Part shown: positions 54,191 to 64,000 of the stretch, piece after piece | How the letters are laid out: each line of letters starts with the position of its first letter | Numbering within the stretch: the stretch's first letter is position 1 | Origin: Dendrolimus kikuchii | Taxonomy: Eukaryota; Arthropoda; Insecta; Lepidoptera; Lasiocampidae | Length of the DNA: 64,000 nucleotides | Assembly (NCBI GenBank): GCA_019925095.2 | Contig: CM034412.1 | Location: forward strand, 3,534,001-3,598,000 | Direction of reading: 5' to 3' | Made by a program: the position numbers and the translations under genes | Notes under the pieces: model-generated | The model's database searches: none | What the model saw: only the letters and a program-made list of their open reading frames with translations | Told to the model about the DNA's origin: nothing

Positions 54191-54497
54191 TCCGTGCAGG
54201 AACGGAGAAAGAATATAATTTCCTGCGGCCGGGCGGCCTGTCGTAAGAGGCGACAAAACAACCCACAGCCAGGTGGTAGGGCATTTGCCCGACTGGATGG
54301 CTACCACCCCTGGTCTAAAGTATGTCGCCATAACAACCTTGAGTTGTGTTCCGGCATTAGTGACCAGGTTCCAGTTTCCCTTAAGAGAGCAGCAGCGCAT
54401 TTGTAGCAACTATGTCCATAGGCGATGGTAACCGCTTTCCAACAAGTGGGCCGTGTGCCTGTCTGCTGATCTCCTGCAATAAAAAAATAAAAATAAA
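54191..54497 (+). mobile_element. SINE-like family A, full length
   Basis: TCCGTGCAGGAACGGAGAAA to GCTGATCTCCTGCAAT with an A-rich tail. One 14-bp gap removes part of the CACTTTTGGTGTTGCAA segment. Confidence 0.8.
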
Positions 54498-55014
54498 GAT
54501 TAACGCTCCTGTAGATGGCACAGCCGTTACCACGCTGCCACTGCGCTGTTTTTCGGTTGATTTTTACATACATACAAATGTCCTCCCTCCCGTACCGCTG
54601 TGTCACAGCTGCCAGCCTTTTCAGACTAGCGTTCTGTACGAATAATAAGCTCGTTTTTCGAGGCGTATGTAAGCGAGTCGCGCAACTGGTACGAGTTTTG
54701 ATTCGCTTATAAGCTCGTATAAGAACGAGACACTTGCGACTATACCACCGGTTCAAGCATATACGCCGGAATAAGCCTGTGTATGCGCTTTTTGAAGCGC
54801 GCATATAGCGAAACCACTGTATACATACAAAGCCGTTGAAAATTCTGATATGATAGTGGAAAAAATAACTTTTCCCGTTCATCTGTAACCTTCCATCCAA
54901 TCTTTCAGAATCCAGGTTGTAAAAGGTTTATAATATTGATGGTTTCATCGCAATCTTGATAAAGTCTTTGTGACAGCTGACTATTTCGACGAACGTTACT
55001 TGTAACGTGATCTC
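54498..55014. other. no gene recognised
   Basis: A minus-strand frame of about 200 codons spans 54301-54900, but its last third is antisense SINE and the remainder shows no domain, so it is not a gene. Confidence 0.5.
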
Positions 55015-55094
55015 CGCTGTACACTCGTGGACAGCAATATTGGTATATCAATATCGCTGTACACTCGTGGACAGCAATATTGGTATATCAATGT
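55015..55094 (+). repeat. 40-bp direct tandem duplication
   Basis: CGCTGTACACTCGTGGACAG and CAATATTGGTATATCAAT occur twice, exactly 40 bp apart, with one or two differences at the end. Confidence 0.9.
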
Positions 55095-55270
55095 TTTTCA
55101 TCATATTGATGATCATTAGTTTTCCTATCTATATTTATCTTATATATACTGTTACTTATTATGCATTATTGATTTAAATTCTAGTTTTTTTTTATGCTTC
55201 GCAATAAAACGCTACTTTGAAAGCGCTCATATACGCGGGCGCTTACGGTATGTGTAATTTTAAGACTAAC

Positions 55271-55427
55271 GACACCCCTGCGGAACATTCGGCAGCGGAA
55301 AGATCGGCTAATAAGCTCGCGATGCTTTGTAAATAATCTATGACACAGCGGAATTTCCGCCGCGTACAGATTAGCGCTGATCCTTCTGTCGTCGAACTTT
55401 CCGTGCGGTGCGTTCCGCAGGTGTGTC
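55271..55427. mobile_element. 157-bp MITE-like palindrome with CpG-rich TIRs
   Basis: The left end GACACCCCTGCGGAACATTC and GGCAGCGGAAAGATCG, and the right end read inward as GACACACCTGCGGAACGCAC and CGCACGGAAAGTTCG, are inverted over about 35 bp with a few mismatches. GCGGAATTTCCGC sits near the centre. No TSD is evident. Confidence 0.6.
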
Positions 55428-55880
55428 GCTATACTAATTCTCTACGTTCTTCTAACCTTCACGTTTCTGGTTTACATCCAAAAAAAGCCAAGTGTTTTCC
55501 TAGAAGGGATAACGTTTGGTACTAAATCAACGTTAGGCAAAAAACGACAAGGTGTCAAAAGTCGGTTGACGAGGGACCGTAGAGCAAACACGCGAGTAAC
55601 CGCAGAACCGGGACAACTGGGTCAGCACGTGACGTGTTTAGGATATTAAATTGGAATAATCTCCGTTCTGAATGCGTTAGGCGGACGCAAAAAACGGCAG
55701 ATGCGTCGTCTCACGTTGCATTTTTGGTGCCGACCGTTGATGATTCTCGTCGCATGCCGTCTCGGATTGAAGATGTAATTTATTGAGAATAGGGTTGTGG
55801 ACACAAGTTGCAAGAAATTCAACATTATTTATATATAAAAGAACATGCGTTAAAATATCACCTTATTAATAATTTTAAGA
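55428..55880. other. no gene recognised
   Basis: Mixed composition with CpG-containing text (CGGTTGACGAGGGACCG, GATTCTCGTCGCATGCCG) but no domain or splice structure recognised. Confidence 0.45.
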
Positions 55881-56196
55881 TTTTTTATTTTTTTATTGCA
55901 TGAGTTCAGCAGACAGGCAGACGGCTCACCTAGTGGAAAGCGGTTACCATCGCCTGTGGACATTTGCAACACCAAATGCGTTACAAATGCGCTGCTGATC
56001 TATTGAGGGAGTCTGGAACCTGACCACTAATGCTGGAAAACAACTCATGCTTGTTATGACGGAATATTCTACACCAGGGATGATAGCCATCCAGACGGGC
56101 AGATACCCACCTTACCACCTGGCTGTGGGTTGTTTTGTTGCCTCTTACGACAGGCCGCCCGGCTGCAGGAAATTGTATTTTTTCTCTGTTCCTGCA
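55881..56196 (-). mobile_element. SINE-like family A, diverged
   Basis: Antisense: TTTATTGCATGAGTTCAGC to TTTTTCTCTGTTCCTGCA. All modules are present with many substitutions, suggesting an old copy. Confidence 0.75.
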
Positions 56197-56600
56197 TAGA
56201 ACAAAATGAATTGCGCTATTTTACTCATTTTACTTGTATAAACTTACGACGCCATAAGTATGAAACGTTTTCTAAGATCAAAAATAGTATCTCACGTGAT
56301 TTCTATCCTTTCTTCTAGTAACTATTACTTGGAACTTCGTCCTCACTCTTTTACATTTATGTACTTACAAAAATGTCAAACCGCTTTCTAAGTGCCTCGT
56401 GCACATTAAAGGGTTTTTATTGTGCCCGCATTTTTTTTAAATGTTTGCTTTGAGGCAAAATTGTAAACGGTCCACTTGCTAGATGTTTAACTTCGCCCCT
56501 GGACACCCTGCAATAGTAAGGGAGCCGATGCGTTGCCTACCTCGTTGAGAATTTAAATATCTGTTTACGTCCTTTTTGAAGAACCGCTTCTTTTTCTCCG

Positions 56601-57155
56601 TTCAGGAACGGAACAAGAATACTAATTCCTGCCGCCGGGATGTCTGTCGTAAGAGGGGACAAAACAATCCACAGCCAGGTGGTAGGGCATTTGCCCGTCT
56701 GAATGCCTACCACCCGTGGTCTAGAGCAGTGTTCCGCAAAGTATGTACCGCGACACACTGGTGTACCGTGGTCATTAATTGATGTGCCTCGGAAAAATAA
56801 GGTTATGCTGCAATTTAAACTTTAGGTTTGTTGAGTAATAATAAATATTGTTTTGATGATTAATAAATAAATGTGGATTAATATTACTTAAAAAATGAAT
56901 GTTATTTTTGGTGTACCCCCAAAAATTTGTCGTTTTCCTAGATGTACCTTGAACATAAAAAGTTTGCGGAACACTGGTCTAGAGTATGCCGTCATAACAA
57001 CTTTGAGTTCTGTTCGGGCGTTAGTGGCCAGGTTCCACTTTCTCCTTCGAGGCCGGCAGCACATTGGCAGCACTTCTGGTATTGCTAATGTTCATAGGCG
57101 ACGGTAACCACTTACCATCACAGTTGGGCTGTCAGCCAGTCTGTTGTGCTTCAGC
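56601..57155 (+). mobile_element. SINE-like family A, diverged, split by a hAT MITE
   Basis: The 5' part 56601-56726 (TTCAGGAACGGAACAAG to CACCCGTGGTCTAGAG) and 3' part 56977-57155 (GTCTAGAGTATGCCGTC to CAGCCAGTCTGTTGTGC). Their sum matches an uninterrupted family A copy. Confidence 0.8.
56719..56984. mobile_element. hAT-type MITE (250 bp) inside the SINE, 8-bp TSD
   Basis: The element 56727-56976 has perfect 14-bp inverted ends CAGTGTTCCGCAAA and TTTGCGGAACACTG. GTCTAGAG flanks it at 56719-56726 and 56977-56984. The subterminal GTACC and GGTAC motifs are also inverted. CAGTG ends with an 8-bp duplication identify hAT. The interior is AT-rich and non-coding. Confidence 0.9.
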
Positions 57156-57401
57156 CATTAGAGCCCCATATTGTAGCGCTGTGGGATTTCGTGTCAGGAC
57201 TTAGTGTTATTCTAAGATAGGACCTTGAGGATATTATATCCTATAGCAATATTATATCCTTTCTGCGGTTATATCTCTTCCTGTTATTTATGCGTGATTT
57301 ATTGTTTTTTCCGTCTGTAACGCTGCGGTTTGTGATATGATATCAGGTTTATTTTTCCTGTGAGTATATTATAAATTATTTTTTATACATGTATATTGAC
57401 A

Positions 57402-57512
57402 CGCGTATTTCCCCTTGGGGTAGGGGTAGGCAGAGATGATGGATCCTTCACTTGCTACGATCCTGTCAAACACTTTTCGCTTTATCAACTTTCATTAATC
57501 TCTTCTCTCTCT
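57402..57512 (+). mobile_element. LINE 3' UTR fragment shared with 32750-32850
   Basis: GGGGTAGGCAGAGATGATGG, CACTTGCTACGATCCTG, CACTTTTCGCTTTATC and CATTAATCTCTTC. A (TA)n microsatellite follows. Confidence 0.5.
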
Positions 57513-57514
57513 CA

Positions 57515-57558
57515 ATATTTATATATATATATATATGTGTGTGTGTGTATTACATGCT

Positions 57559-57641
<83 letters not shown>

Positions 57642-57658
57642 CACACACACATACATAG
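57515..57658. repeat. (TA)n microsatellite bounded by (TG)n and (AC)n
   Basis: (AT)n 57521-57536, (GT)n 57536-57549, TATTACATGCTTA, (TA)n to 57639 with one interruption, then (AC)n 57640-57652. The TG and AC blocks are complementary, so the whole can fold on itself. An apparent reading frame of alternating Ile and Tyr codes is only the repeat. Confidence 0.95.
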
Positions 57659-58269
57659 TAACCGTCAGTGTAATATCGGTGTTTTGAAATTAGAAGGTCT
57701 TCTAACCCTTATTCGGCAACAGCATTCCATTTTCAAAGACAAAATCGTGCTTAAGGACTAAAATCCACTCGTGTCTCCGAGCTGACACAATTTTATTTTA
57801 TTTTTTAATTAGTAACTCTTAAATGGCTTCGGAACCCTACCGGAAAAACCACATTCACCACTAAAATACATTCCTGTAAAGTTGTGGATCTTGTTTAACA
57901 ATTTATCTACTGAAATGAATATAAATCTTTAATTAGTGATTGATCGCATACTGTAATATATGCCAAGATGTTGGCTACGTTTTTTCTCAAAATCGCATCA
58001 AACGAAACAATCGTAAATTATCAAAAACATGTTTTGTAAAGCATGATTCATCGTTGAGATATTGAAACATTCACCTTTTGATGATGGTAACAATATTGAA
58101 CTGTACTGTCTGGGAAGCAGTGACTGGACTTGACCTCGGCTTTTGATTTTGTACCGGAAACTACAGGTTGGATGTTAGTTCTTTTAATCTCCTGCTAAGA
58201 ATGGGAAGTTTATACTTTTTTTGAACTCGATACCTATGAGGTATTATATCCAAAACCCATTTTTTTATT
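57659..58269. other. no gene recognised
   Basis: AT-rich, unrecognised. Confidence 0.5.
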
Positions 58270-58345
58270 TCAAAGCTGGTGAATAGGCTGCTGGCCCGTT
58301 CAATGAAAAGTGGTTACCGTTGCCTATACACGTTGCAACACTACA
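58270..58345 (-). mobile_element. SINE 3' module fragment
   Basis: GGCTGCTGGCCCGTTCAATG, AAAAGTGGTTACCGTTGCC and ACGTTGCAACACTA are antisense of the family A 3' module. Confidence 0.5.
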
Positions 58346-58420
58346 CCTTTAGGATCGGATAGGAGAGATGGAATTGAAATGAAATTTATTACCATGTAAG
58401 TAAGTAGTACAGGGTGCAAG

Positions 58421-58730
58421 TTTTTTTTATTGCAGGAGTTCAGCAGACAGGCAGACGGCCCACTGGATGGAAAGCGGTTACCATCGCCTATGGACATTTG
58501 CAACACCAAAGGTGCTACAAATGCGCTGCTGCTCTCTTAAGTGAGTCTGGAACCTGATCAATAATGCCGGAACACAACTCAAAGTTGTTATAGCGGCATG
58601 CTCTAGACCATGGTTGGTAGCCATCCAGTTGGGCAAATGCCCTACCACCTGGCTGTGGGTTGTTTAGTCGCCTCTTACGACAAGGCCGCCCGGCCGCAGG
58701 AAACTATTTTTTCTCCGTTCCTGCACGGAT
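58421..58730 (-). mobile_element. SINE-like family A, full length
   Basis: Antisense: TTTTATTGCAGGAGTTCAGC to TTCTCCGTTCCTGCACGG. It directly abuts the LINE at 58737. Confidence 0.8.
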
Positions 58731-58736
58731 AACATT

Positions 58737-58990
58737 ATTCAAATTCAAATTCAAAAGTTTTTATTCATAATAAGTTCCACTGGAGAACACTTTTTGAAGG
58801 TCATACATGTAAGTTAACTTGCTATTCTATGTACACCGCTTCGCAACGTGTTGATGCTGTAAAGGAGAAGAAGCGGCAAGAAACTCCCCAGTAACACGTC
58901 TAGCTAAATATTGTTTTTCTTTATATTTCATATTCTATTTATATCTCAAATTCTTTTTTTTTTATAAGTTTTGTACAGAAGTATGTTACA
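58737..58990 (-). mobile_element. CR1/L2-like LINE 3' UTR with tail
   Basis: Antisense tail TTCAAATTCAAATTCAAAAG, then AAGTTCCACTGGAGAACAC, CGCTTCGCAACGTGTTGATG and GCGGCAAGAAACTCCCCAG, matching 29090-29685 closely. Truncated before the stop codon of the ORF. Confidence 0.8.
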
Positions 58991-59216
58991 GAATTAAATA
59001 TATAATATAAAATACTACAATACAGAGAATAGTACAAATGGCGTCCCAAAACAAACTCTGTTTCCCGCGCTAGGTCTCCTTAGAGCCTGTGTAGCGGGCC
59101 ACAGTAGGATTCGCTTCGGTCACATAATTCTTATCATTGATGTTAGTATGTTTAAAGCAATGTGTAGTGAAAATTTATATGTATAAATAATATTTTCTAT
59201 TGTTAATTTTTTACTT

Positions 59217-59449
59217 ATACTAATATATAAAGCTGAAGAGTTTGTTTGTTTGAACACGCTAATCTCAGGAACTACTGGTCTGATTTGAAAAATTCTTTCA
59301 GTGTTGGATAGCCCATTTATTGAAGAAGGCTATAGGCTATATATCATCACGCTAAGACCAATAGGAGCGGAGCACCAATGAAGAATGTTTCAAAATCGGG
59401 GGGTCTTGAAAACAAATTCCACGCGAACCACGTCGCGGGCACAGCTAGT
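59217..59449 (+). mobile_element. Helitron-like element
   Basis: ATACTAATATATAAAGCTG to CACGCGAACCACGTCGCGGG, then CACAGCTAGT. It closely matches 32404-32641. Confidence 0.7.
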
Positions 59450-59454
59450 TGTTA

Positions 59455-59618
59455 ATATTTTTGTATCTCTTGTATTTTTATTAATAATCTTGTAAACGTT
59501 TTCATGTGGACAACTGCGTTGGCTTCAATATTATTTATTACCTGATTTTATTGTAACTTTTTGTTTCGTATGTTATATTGTAGCCGTTTGTTGTTCCTGT
59601 AAATAAATAAATAAAAAA
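59455..59618 (+). mobile_element. possible LINE 3' UTR with AAATA tail
   Basis: GTAGCCGTTTGTTGTTCCTG followed by TAAATAAATAAATAAAAAA resembles a LINE 3' end; a similar tail is at 12275-12290. Weak. Confidence 0.3.
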
Positions 59619-59672
59619 TAGCCGGACACTATGGTGTCAATCGTATAATTGCCTGATTGCGGTATTCTGTTA

Positions 59673-59937
59673 ATGAATGTGAATGACTGCAAATGCAAAA
59701 GTGGATGGATGCAGAAGTCGTGGAAGGCCACGACACACCTTCCATGATCAAATTGATCTTGTACTAGCAGAAGGTGACGTCAGGAGTCTTAAGAACAGAC
59801 GAGCGTGCATGACAAGAGTTATGAATGTGAAAGAAGCAAGTGAGGTGTGTAAGAATAAGCCTAAATGGCGCTTTGTTGTTCGTGCCTACCTTGCAAGGGA
59901 ACTGGCGTGAAGTTATGTATGTATGAATGTGAATGAC
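59673..59937 (+). mobile_element. 5'-truncated CATA-tailed LINE, 15-bp TSD
   Basis: The insert 59688-59922 in plus orientation encodes AKVDGCRSRGRPRHTFHDQI, DLVLAEGDVRSLKNRRACMT and the ARELA end with stop, then GTTATGTATGTATG. ATGAATGTGAATGAC flanks it at 59673-59687 and 59923-59937, a perfect duplication. Confidence 0.9.
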
Positions 59938-60439
59938 CTATAGTAATTCCGTACGTGTAAAGGTCGACATATTTGCCGAGTCTGCTCCGTCTATTAAGAA
60001 ACGACTCAAGACCATTCAAATCCTCTTAACTTTGTCACACGTACTTATATTTTGTTTTTACCACTCTAACACCATACATACATAGTTCGTTGACAATCAG
60101 TTATATTATGCTTGCAGTGTTTGCATAAACAGAATATAGTGTTAAGTTAAGAAACGGTTTAGTCAATATAAAAAAAAACCATGTTTATAATCTATATTCA
60201 ATTATAACGACGAATAAAAAAATGGTTAAAATTTTTAGTAGCTCTTCAATATCCATTTCGGCTAAAGCCATTTCCGCTAATGGTAATATAATTTTTTGTC
60301 TACTATTATTCCGCCACGACAATATCCAGCAGATATTTTCGATTTAGTAGAATACGAATTTATGACACTATCACAATGGAATCGTACTTTGAATATCTTC
60401 GCCATGCTAAGATATTGAAATAGCAGAATCGAGCCCCAG
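59938..60439. other. no gene recognised
   Basis: AT-rich, unrecognised. Confidence 0.5.
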
Positions 60440-60855
60440 GTCACACTTTCCTACTTTCTGTTCTACACCTCGCGCATTGTTTAGCATCCCCCGTTTTGAA
60501 ACCATTGGTACGCATGTCATCCTTCACAACGTCAAGCATTTTTTGGGTCTTCCCCTTCGACCGGGACCTGGCGAAGGCGGCATGGCTAGATATTTGTCTA
60601 CCATATAATTAGCCGGTTTCCGTAAACGTGGCCGTACCAACGTAAGCGACTCTCTTGCAATTTGTCTCTTATGTCACGGACTTGAAGACTGCCTTGGTCC
60701 TTGCGAGTGACTCCACCATCTGTCGCAACATATTCATCTCCGTAACACGCAACACCTGGCTGTGTCGCTCAAGTACGTGCCACGTTTCACTGCCATACAA
60801 AAGAACAGGTCTAATGATGGTAATATCATTGTGTTCTATTAACCCAAATACTATG
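60440..60855 (-). pseudogene. RTE-like reverse transcriptase C-terminal remnant
   Basis: Minus-strand frames contain VTRKDQGSLQVRDIRDKLQE, then SRLRWYGHVYGNRL, then, in another frame, CRLRQVPVEGEDPKNA, with text similar to 6771-7335. Stops and frameshifts disable it. The next LINE inserted at its 5' side. Confidence 0.7.
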
Positions 60856-61028
60856 AACAGAAGAAGGTGATGTCAGGAGCCTTAAGAACAGACGAGCGTG
60901 CATGACAAGAGCTATGAATGTCAAAGAAGCGAGTGAGGTGTGTAAGAATAAGCCTGAATGGCGCTCTGTTGTTCGTGCCTACCCCGCAAGGGAACTGGCG
61001 TGAAGTTATGTATGTATGTACTATGAAC
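60849..61028 (+). mobile_element. short CATA-tailed LINE, 10-bp TSD
   Basis: The insert 60859-61018 carries EGDVRSLKNRRACMTRAMNV, KEASEVCKNKPEWRSVVRAY, PARELA and stop, then TATGTATGTA. TACTATGAAC at 60849-60858 and 61019-61028 is a perfect duplication. The Ser-to-stop region is open. Confidence 0.9.
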
Positions 61029-61384
61029 TATTTTTACGGCATTGGTATATCTTTGCCCCAATCTAGGGCGTCTGTGACGTGTATGAAAAATCAGTAGCTC
61101 CCCCTTCCGACCTACTTTGTTAATTGATTAATTAATCACGGTTGTTTGCGTTCGTCGGACAGTTAGTGCTAATAAAGATATAACTTAGTCGAAAGCTACC
61201 TTTGAAATGAAACTTGCAGCTTTGAAATATTTTCATTATATTGTTTTTATTCAATTTTATATATTCACTCATATCTTATTTAACATTTGAATAATTTAAT
61301 TCACAAACTAGTATTTGATTACATTTATCTGGAGACACTTTGAACGTGGTTTTTTGGATATATTACTTTTTTTTTTAAACCTTT
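61029..61384. other. no gene recognised
   Basis: Unrecognised AT-rich DNA. Confidence 0.5.
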
Positions 61385-61670
61385 TTAATTTTTTATTGCA
61401 TTAGTTCAGCAGACAGGCAGACGACCCATTTGATGTTTTAATGGCGGACGCCTATGGTCTTTTGCATCACCAAAGGCGTTACAAATGTTCTCTTAAGAGA
61501 GACTGGAACCTCGTCACTATGCTGGAAAACAACTCAATGTTGTGATGGTGGCATACTCTAAACTAGGGGTGGTAGCCAACCAGGTGAGCAAATGTCCTAC
61601 CACTTGGCTGTGGGTTGTTTTGTGGGCTCTTACGACAGAAATTGTATTTTTTCTCCGTTCTTGGACGGGT
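61385..61670 (-). mobile_element. SINE-like family A, diverged
   Basis: Antisense: TTTATTGCATTAGTTCAGC to TTTTCTCCGTTCTTGGACG, with deletions in the middle and in the GCGGCCGGGCGGCC segment. Confidence 0.7.
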
Positions 61671-62104
61671 GAATAACCGACCTACCTATAACTTCAACTA
61701 TGTCATAAACTTTTATTTTTAATCATATATTGTATCATCGTTTATAAGTTTTCATTAGAAGAATAAGGATATCTTTATAATTATTTTTTTTCTTTCTTGT
61801 ATAAATATTGAAGAGGTGGTTTGTATGCCCAATCAAGATATACTTTTGACAAATAATTACTGTCAGGGATCAGTATATCGATCTAATGTAGTAACTGGTA
61901 ACGTAGCCAAGCCTAAGTCTAATATTTTACTTTACTTTAGGAACCTTAAAGAAGCCTACAAGCTTACTGTAACTCAATATGAATAAGAGTGACAATCTTT
62001 AAAAGACCGTATGTAGAGTAAATACATGATAAATAACTAATTTTATAGCTAAATATTCTACTTTGTATTAGTTTATAATTTATATTATTGTAGTAGATCT
62101 TCAT
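61671..62104. other. no gene; repeat text at 61937-62020
   Basis: GGAACCTTAAAGAAGCC and AACTCAATATGAATAAGA match the right arm at 45606-45660. Otherwise unrecognised. Confidence 0.4.
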
Positions 62105-62340
62105 TCCCACAGCCAGGTGGTAGAGCATTTGCCCGACTGGATGGCTACCACCCCTGGTCTAAAGTATGTCGCCATAACAACCTTGAGTTGTGTTCCAGCA
62201 TTAGCGACCAGGTTCCAGTCTCCTTTAAGAGAGCAGCAGCGCATTTGTAGCACCTTTGATGTTGCAAATGTCTATAGGCGATGGTAACCGCTTTCTACCA
62301 AGTGGGCCGTCTGCCTGTCTGCTGAACTCCTGCAACAAAA
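62105..62340 (+). mobile_element. SINE-like family A, 5'-truncated
   Basis: Starts at CCCACAGCCAGGTGGTAGAG and runs to GCTGAACTCCTGCAACAAA. The first ~75 bp is missing. Confidence 0.75.
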
Positions 62341-62559
62341 AAAATCATTATTTGTTATAATATAAGCTACCCCCAGTTTTCCGCTGTTAGTAAAATAAAT
62401 AGTTAGTGACCTCTCTCGACCTTTTATGCTAATTGGCCAATTACCTCCAGTAGTTTAATCTGATTAATGTAGGCGAGAGGGAACTGTTGGCTGTTCGCTA
62501 GGATTAGTGTGAGGAAATTATATTAAGTCATGATGGAAGAAAGGAAGTTAAATATATAC

Positions 62560-63049
62560 ATATTGTTACGAATAGGGGACTCGAATTAAAATGCCGTTGG
62601 AATTACTATAGAATTTATTAGAACTATACAAACACGTAAAACACAGGTACAAATATAACCGGACGCAATAAGTCCAAATGTAATGCACGATTCAATAACA
62701 CGCGCAAAGTCCGTCACTAAAATGTACACGCGTCTTGCCTCGCTTGTGTTATCGCTTTGACTGCCTCCTCTCTCCATTCTGCCGTCGTTTTATACTTCAC
62801 AAATACAAGTGTGCCCGCCCGTATCGTCGACTTAATTTCCTAGAAATCGTAATCCGCACACCTGACTAATTATGCCTGCAAACGGCCATAAACGAGTACA
62901 ATAGGCTGTTCTCCACAATAACCAATAAATAAGTAAACAAAAGAAGACAATCATAAAGGTATTACAATTGGTTCAAATGTCGACAGGCTGTATGTAATAG
63001 CGTGCTTCGTGGAATTTGTCTTTGTCGGGGGTCTAAGTTGTAACAATAT
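62560..63049 (-). mobile_element. solo LTR, Ty3/gypsy-type (482 bp), TSD ATAT
   Basis: The LTR 62564-63045 is, on the minus strand, TGTTACAAC to TTCGTAACA. ATAT flanks it (62560-62563 and 63046-63049). It shares with 33213-33669 the block from GTATAAAACGACGGCAG (TATA) through CTAATAAATTCTATAG to CCAACGGCATTTTAATTCGA, and shorter U3 matches (GAACAGCCTATTGT). There is no internal region. Confidence 0.85.
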
Positions 63050-63395
63050 AATGAATGAATGAATGAATCTTTATTTGTAGAAATACAGGTAATAGTTGTA
63101 CAAAAAATGGCAAACAAAGTCGATTGGTCTCACTGTATTTGACCTAAACACGGTCATAAAAATATTTAGGTACCTACATGTCAATTAAAAAAATTATAAC
63201 ATTTCTAAATTTATAAACATAGTTTCATTAATTATATATTAAATACAAGAAATAAAAGAATGTTAACAATATAATAAATCAGATGTCAGTGCCAAAAATA
63301 TTAATATAATTATTTACCTAATAAAATCCCTAATGTCATAAAAACACTTTTTCCATCAGCCATGAATGTAATTTTAATTTAAATTTTCTTTTTGG
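63050..63395 (-). pseudogene. LINE 3' end with ATTC tail and RT C-terminus
   Basis: The left end is (TGAA)n then CTTTATTTGTAG (antisense AATAAAG-type signal and tail). At 63300-63395 the minus strand reads LPKRKFKLKLHSWLMEK, then, after a frameshift, CFYDIRDFIR: the FK..L..WL..K.FY...EFL-type C-terminus of CR1-group polymerases. Confidence 0.55.
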
Positions 63396-63519
63396 CAATT
63401 CTTTTATTGATATGGGTATCGAATTGAAGACTTTTATGATCATCACTTGGCAGTTTTTTTTTTATCTTACCGTAGTTTTGCAGTTAGGTGTTATTAGTCT
63501 ATTGGGATCTCTAAATTTT

Positions 63520-63628
63520 ACTCTATATACATACATACATAATTTCAGGCCAGTGGCCTTGCGGGGTAGGCACGAACAACAGAGCGCCATTCAGCTTATT
63601 CTTACACACCTCACTTGCTTCTATATAT
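63520..63628 (-). mobile_element. very short CATA-tailed LINE
   Basis: The tail CATACATACATAATTTCAGG and about 25 codons of the ARELA C-terminus (minus), cut at CACTTGCTTCT. TCTATATA-like text on both sides may be the duplication. Confidence 0.7.
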
Positions 63629-63963
63629 ATGTGGGTCCCGCAGGCTTCCCGGGACATAAAATACCGCAGCATGTTGAATGGTAGAAAATATTGCAGTTTC
63701 ACTGTACTATGTGCCAATTAATTATCTCCAAAGTACTACTAGAATTACCAAACACCACGATGCACATGTGGGTTTCGCAACTTTCACTTACAATTTTGGC
63801 ATCAAGTCTGGAAGTTGCGACACCCGTGACCTTTTATTACGCTGGTGATGATAATTTATAACATGCATTACTCAGAAGGCAGGCAGATGCCTGTCAATGT
63901 AATTAGTCTAGGCTTTTAGGGCACTGTACATGCGACGAACAAAAGGTGCCGTTATAAAATATA
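63629..63963. other. no gene recognised
   Basis: Unrecognised; no shared repeat seen. Confidence 0.45.
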
Positions 63964-64000
63964 AGATAGATAGATGATAACACTTTATTGTACACCATTA
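63964..64000 (-). mobile_element. LINE 3' tail (GATA family), cut by the window end
   Basis: (GATA)n then TGATAACACTTTATTGTACACC, core ACACTTTATTGTACACC, as at 18947-18990. Confidence 0.6.

Noticed and set aside
54301..54900. Open frame of about 200 codons on the minus strand, the longest in the window
   Set aside because: Its C-terminal third is antisense SINE family A and the rest has no domain, so it crosses a repeat boundary and is not a gene.
57396..57761. Open frame of 121 codons on the plus strand
   Set aside because: Most of it is alternating Ile and Tyr codons from the (TA)n microsatellite.
1..64000. A novel multi-gene defence, toxin or biosynthetic system
   Set aside because: No clustered intact coding sequences exist; nearly all coding text is truncated reverse transcriptase.

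Overview
The window is AT-rich, non-coding eukaryotic DNA packed with interspersed repeats, almost certainly from a moth or butterfly. The evidence is the repeat set: Helitron-like elements ending in CTAGT after a GC-rich hairpin, an R1-clade LINE 3' UTR, CR1/Jockey/RTE-type LINE tails, tRNA-derived SINEs, and a roughly 310-bp SINE-like family seen about fifteen times. There are no operons, ribosome-binding sites or long intact reading frames. Most open frames of 60-200 codons lie inside repeats or cross repeat boundaries. I assigned repeats by comparing sequences within the window and by recalled family features, not by database search.

The only host coding sequence I would defend is one short exon at 8225-8309 (+). 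It starts with ATG, encodes a signal-peptide-like sequence and ends at a strong GTAAGT donor. If it is real, everything to its right may be first intron or flanking DNA of a secreted or membrane protein gene that continues beyond the window. A possible terminal exon at about 1658-1838 (+) and an acidic C-terminal remnant at 4353-4494 (-) are weaker.

Layout. 1-8.2 kb: an antisense tRNA-Trp segment, a Harbinger-like MITE, a CATA-tailed LINE, a long-TIR MITE and a tandem duplication. 8.2-10.7 kb: the exon, then DNA with few repeats. 10.7-20 kb: SINEs, a 44-bp minisatellite, a SINE split by a GC-rich insertion, a repeat-motif element at 17.4 kb and a foldback element at 17.8 kb. 20-31 kb: LINE tails, tandem Helitrons, small MITEs, and a second foldback split by a LINE. 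31-37 kb: an inverted LTR-like pair around a SINE, a tRNA-SINE, a solo Ty3/gypsy LTR and a Jockey remnant with a nested insertion. 37-50 kb: RT remnants, the longest CATA-tailed LINE, an R1-clade remnant, a hAT MITE and a 560-bp foldback. 50-64 kb: an R1 3' UTR, a TIR element with a 162-bp tandem core, a hAT MITE inside a SINE, a TA microsatellite, more LINE tails and a second solo LTR.

No multi-gene system, CRISPR array or undescribed coding system is visible. What deserves attention is repeat structure: nested insertions with readable target-site duplications, several foldback elements able to form long hairpins, two solo LTRs of one family with intact flanks, and one RT family with at least nine short copies, several with clean duplications.
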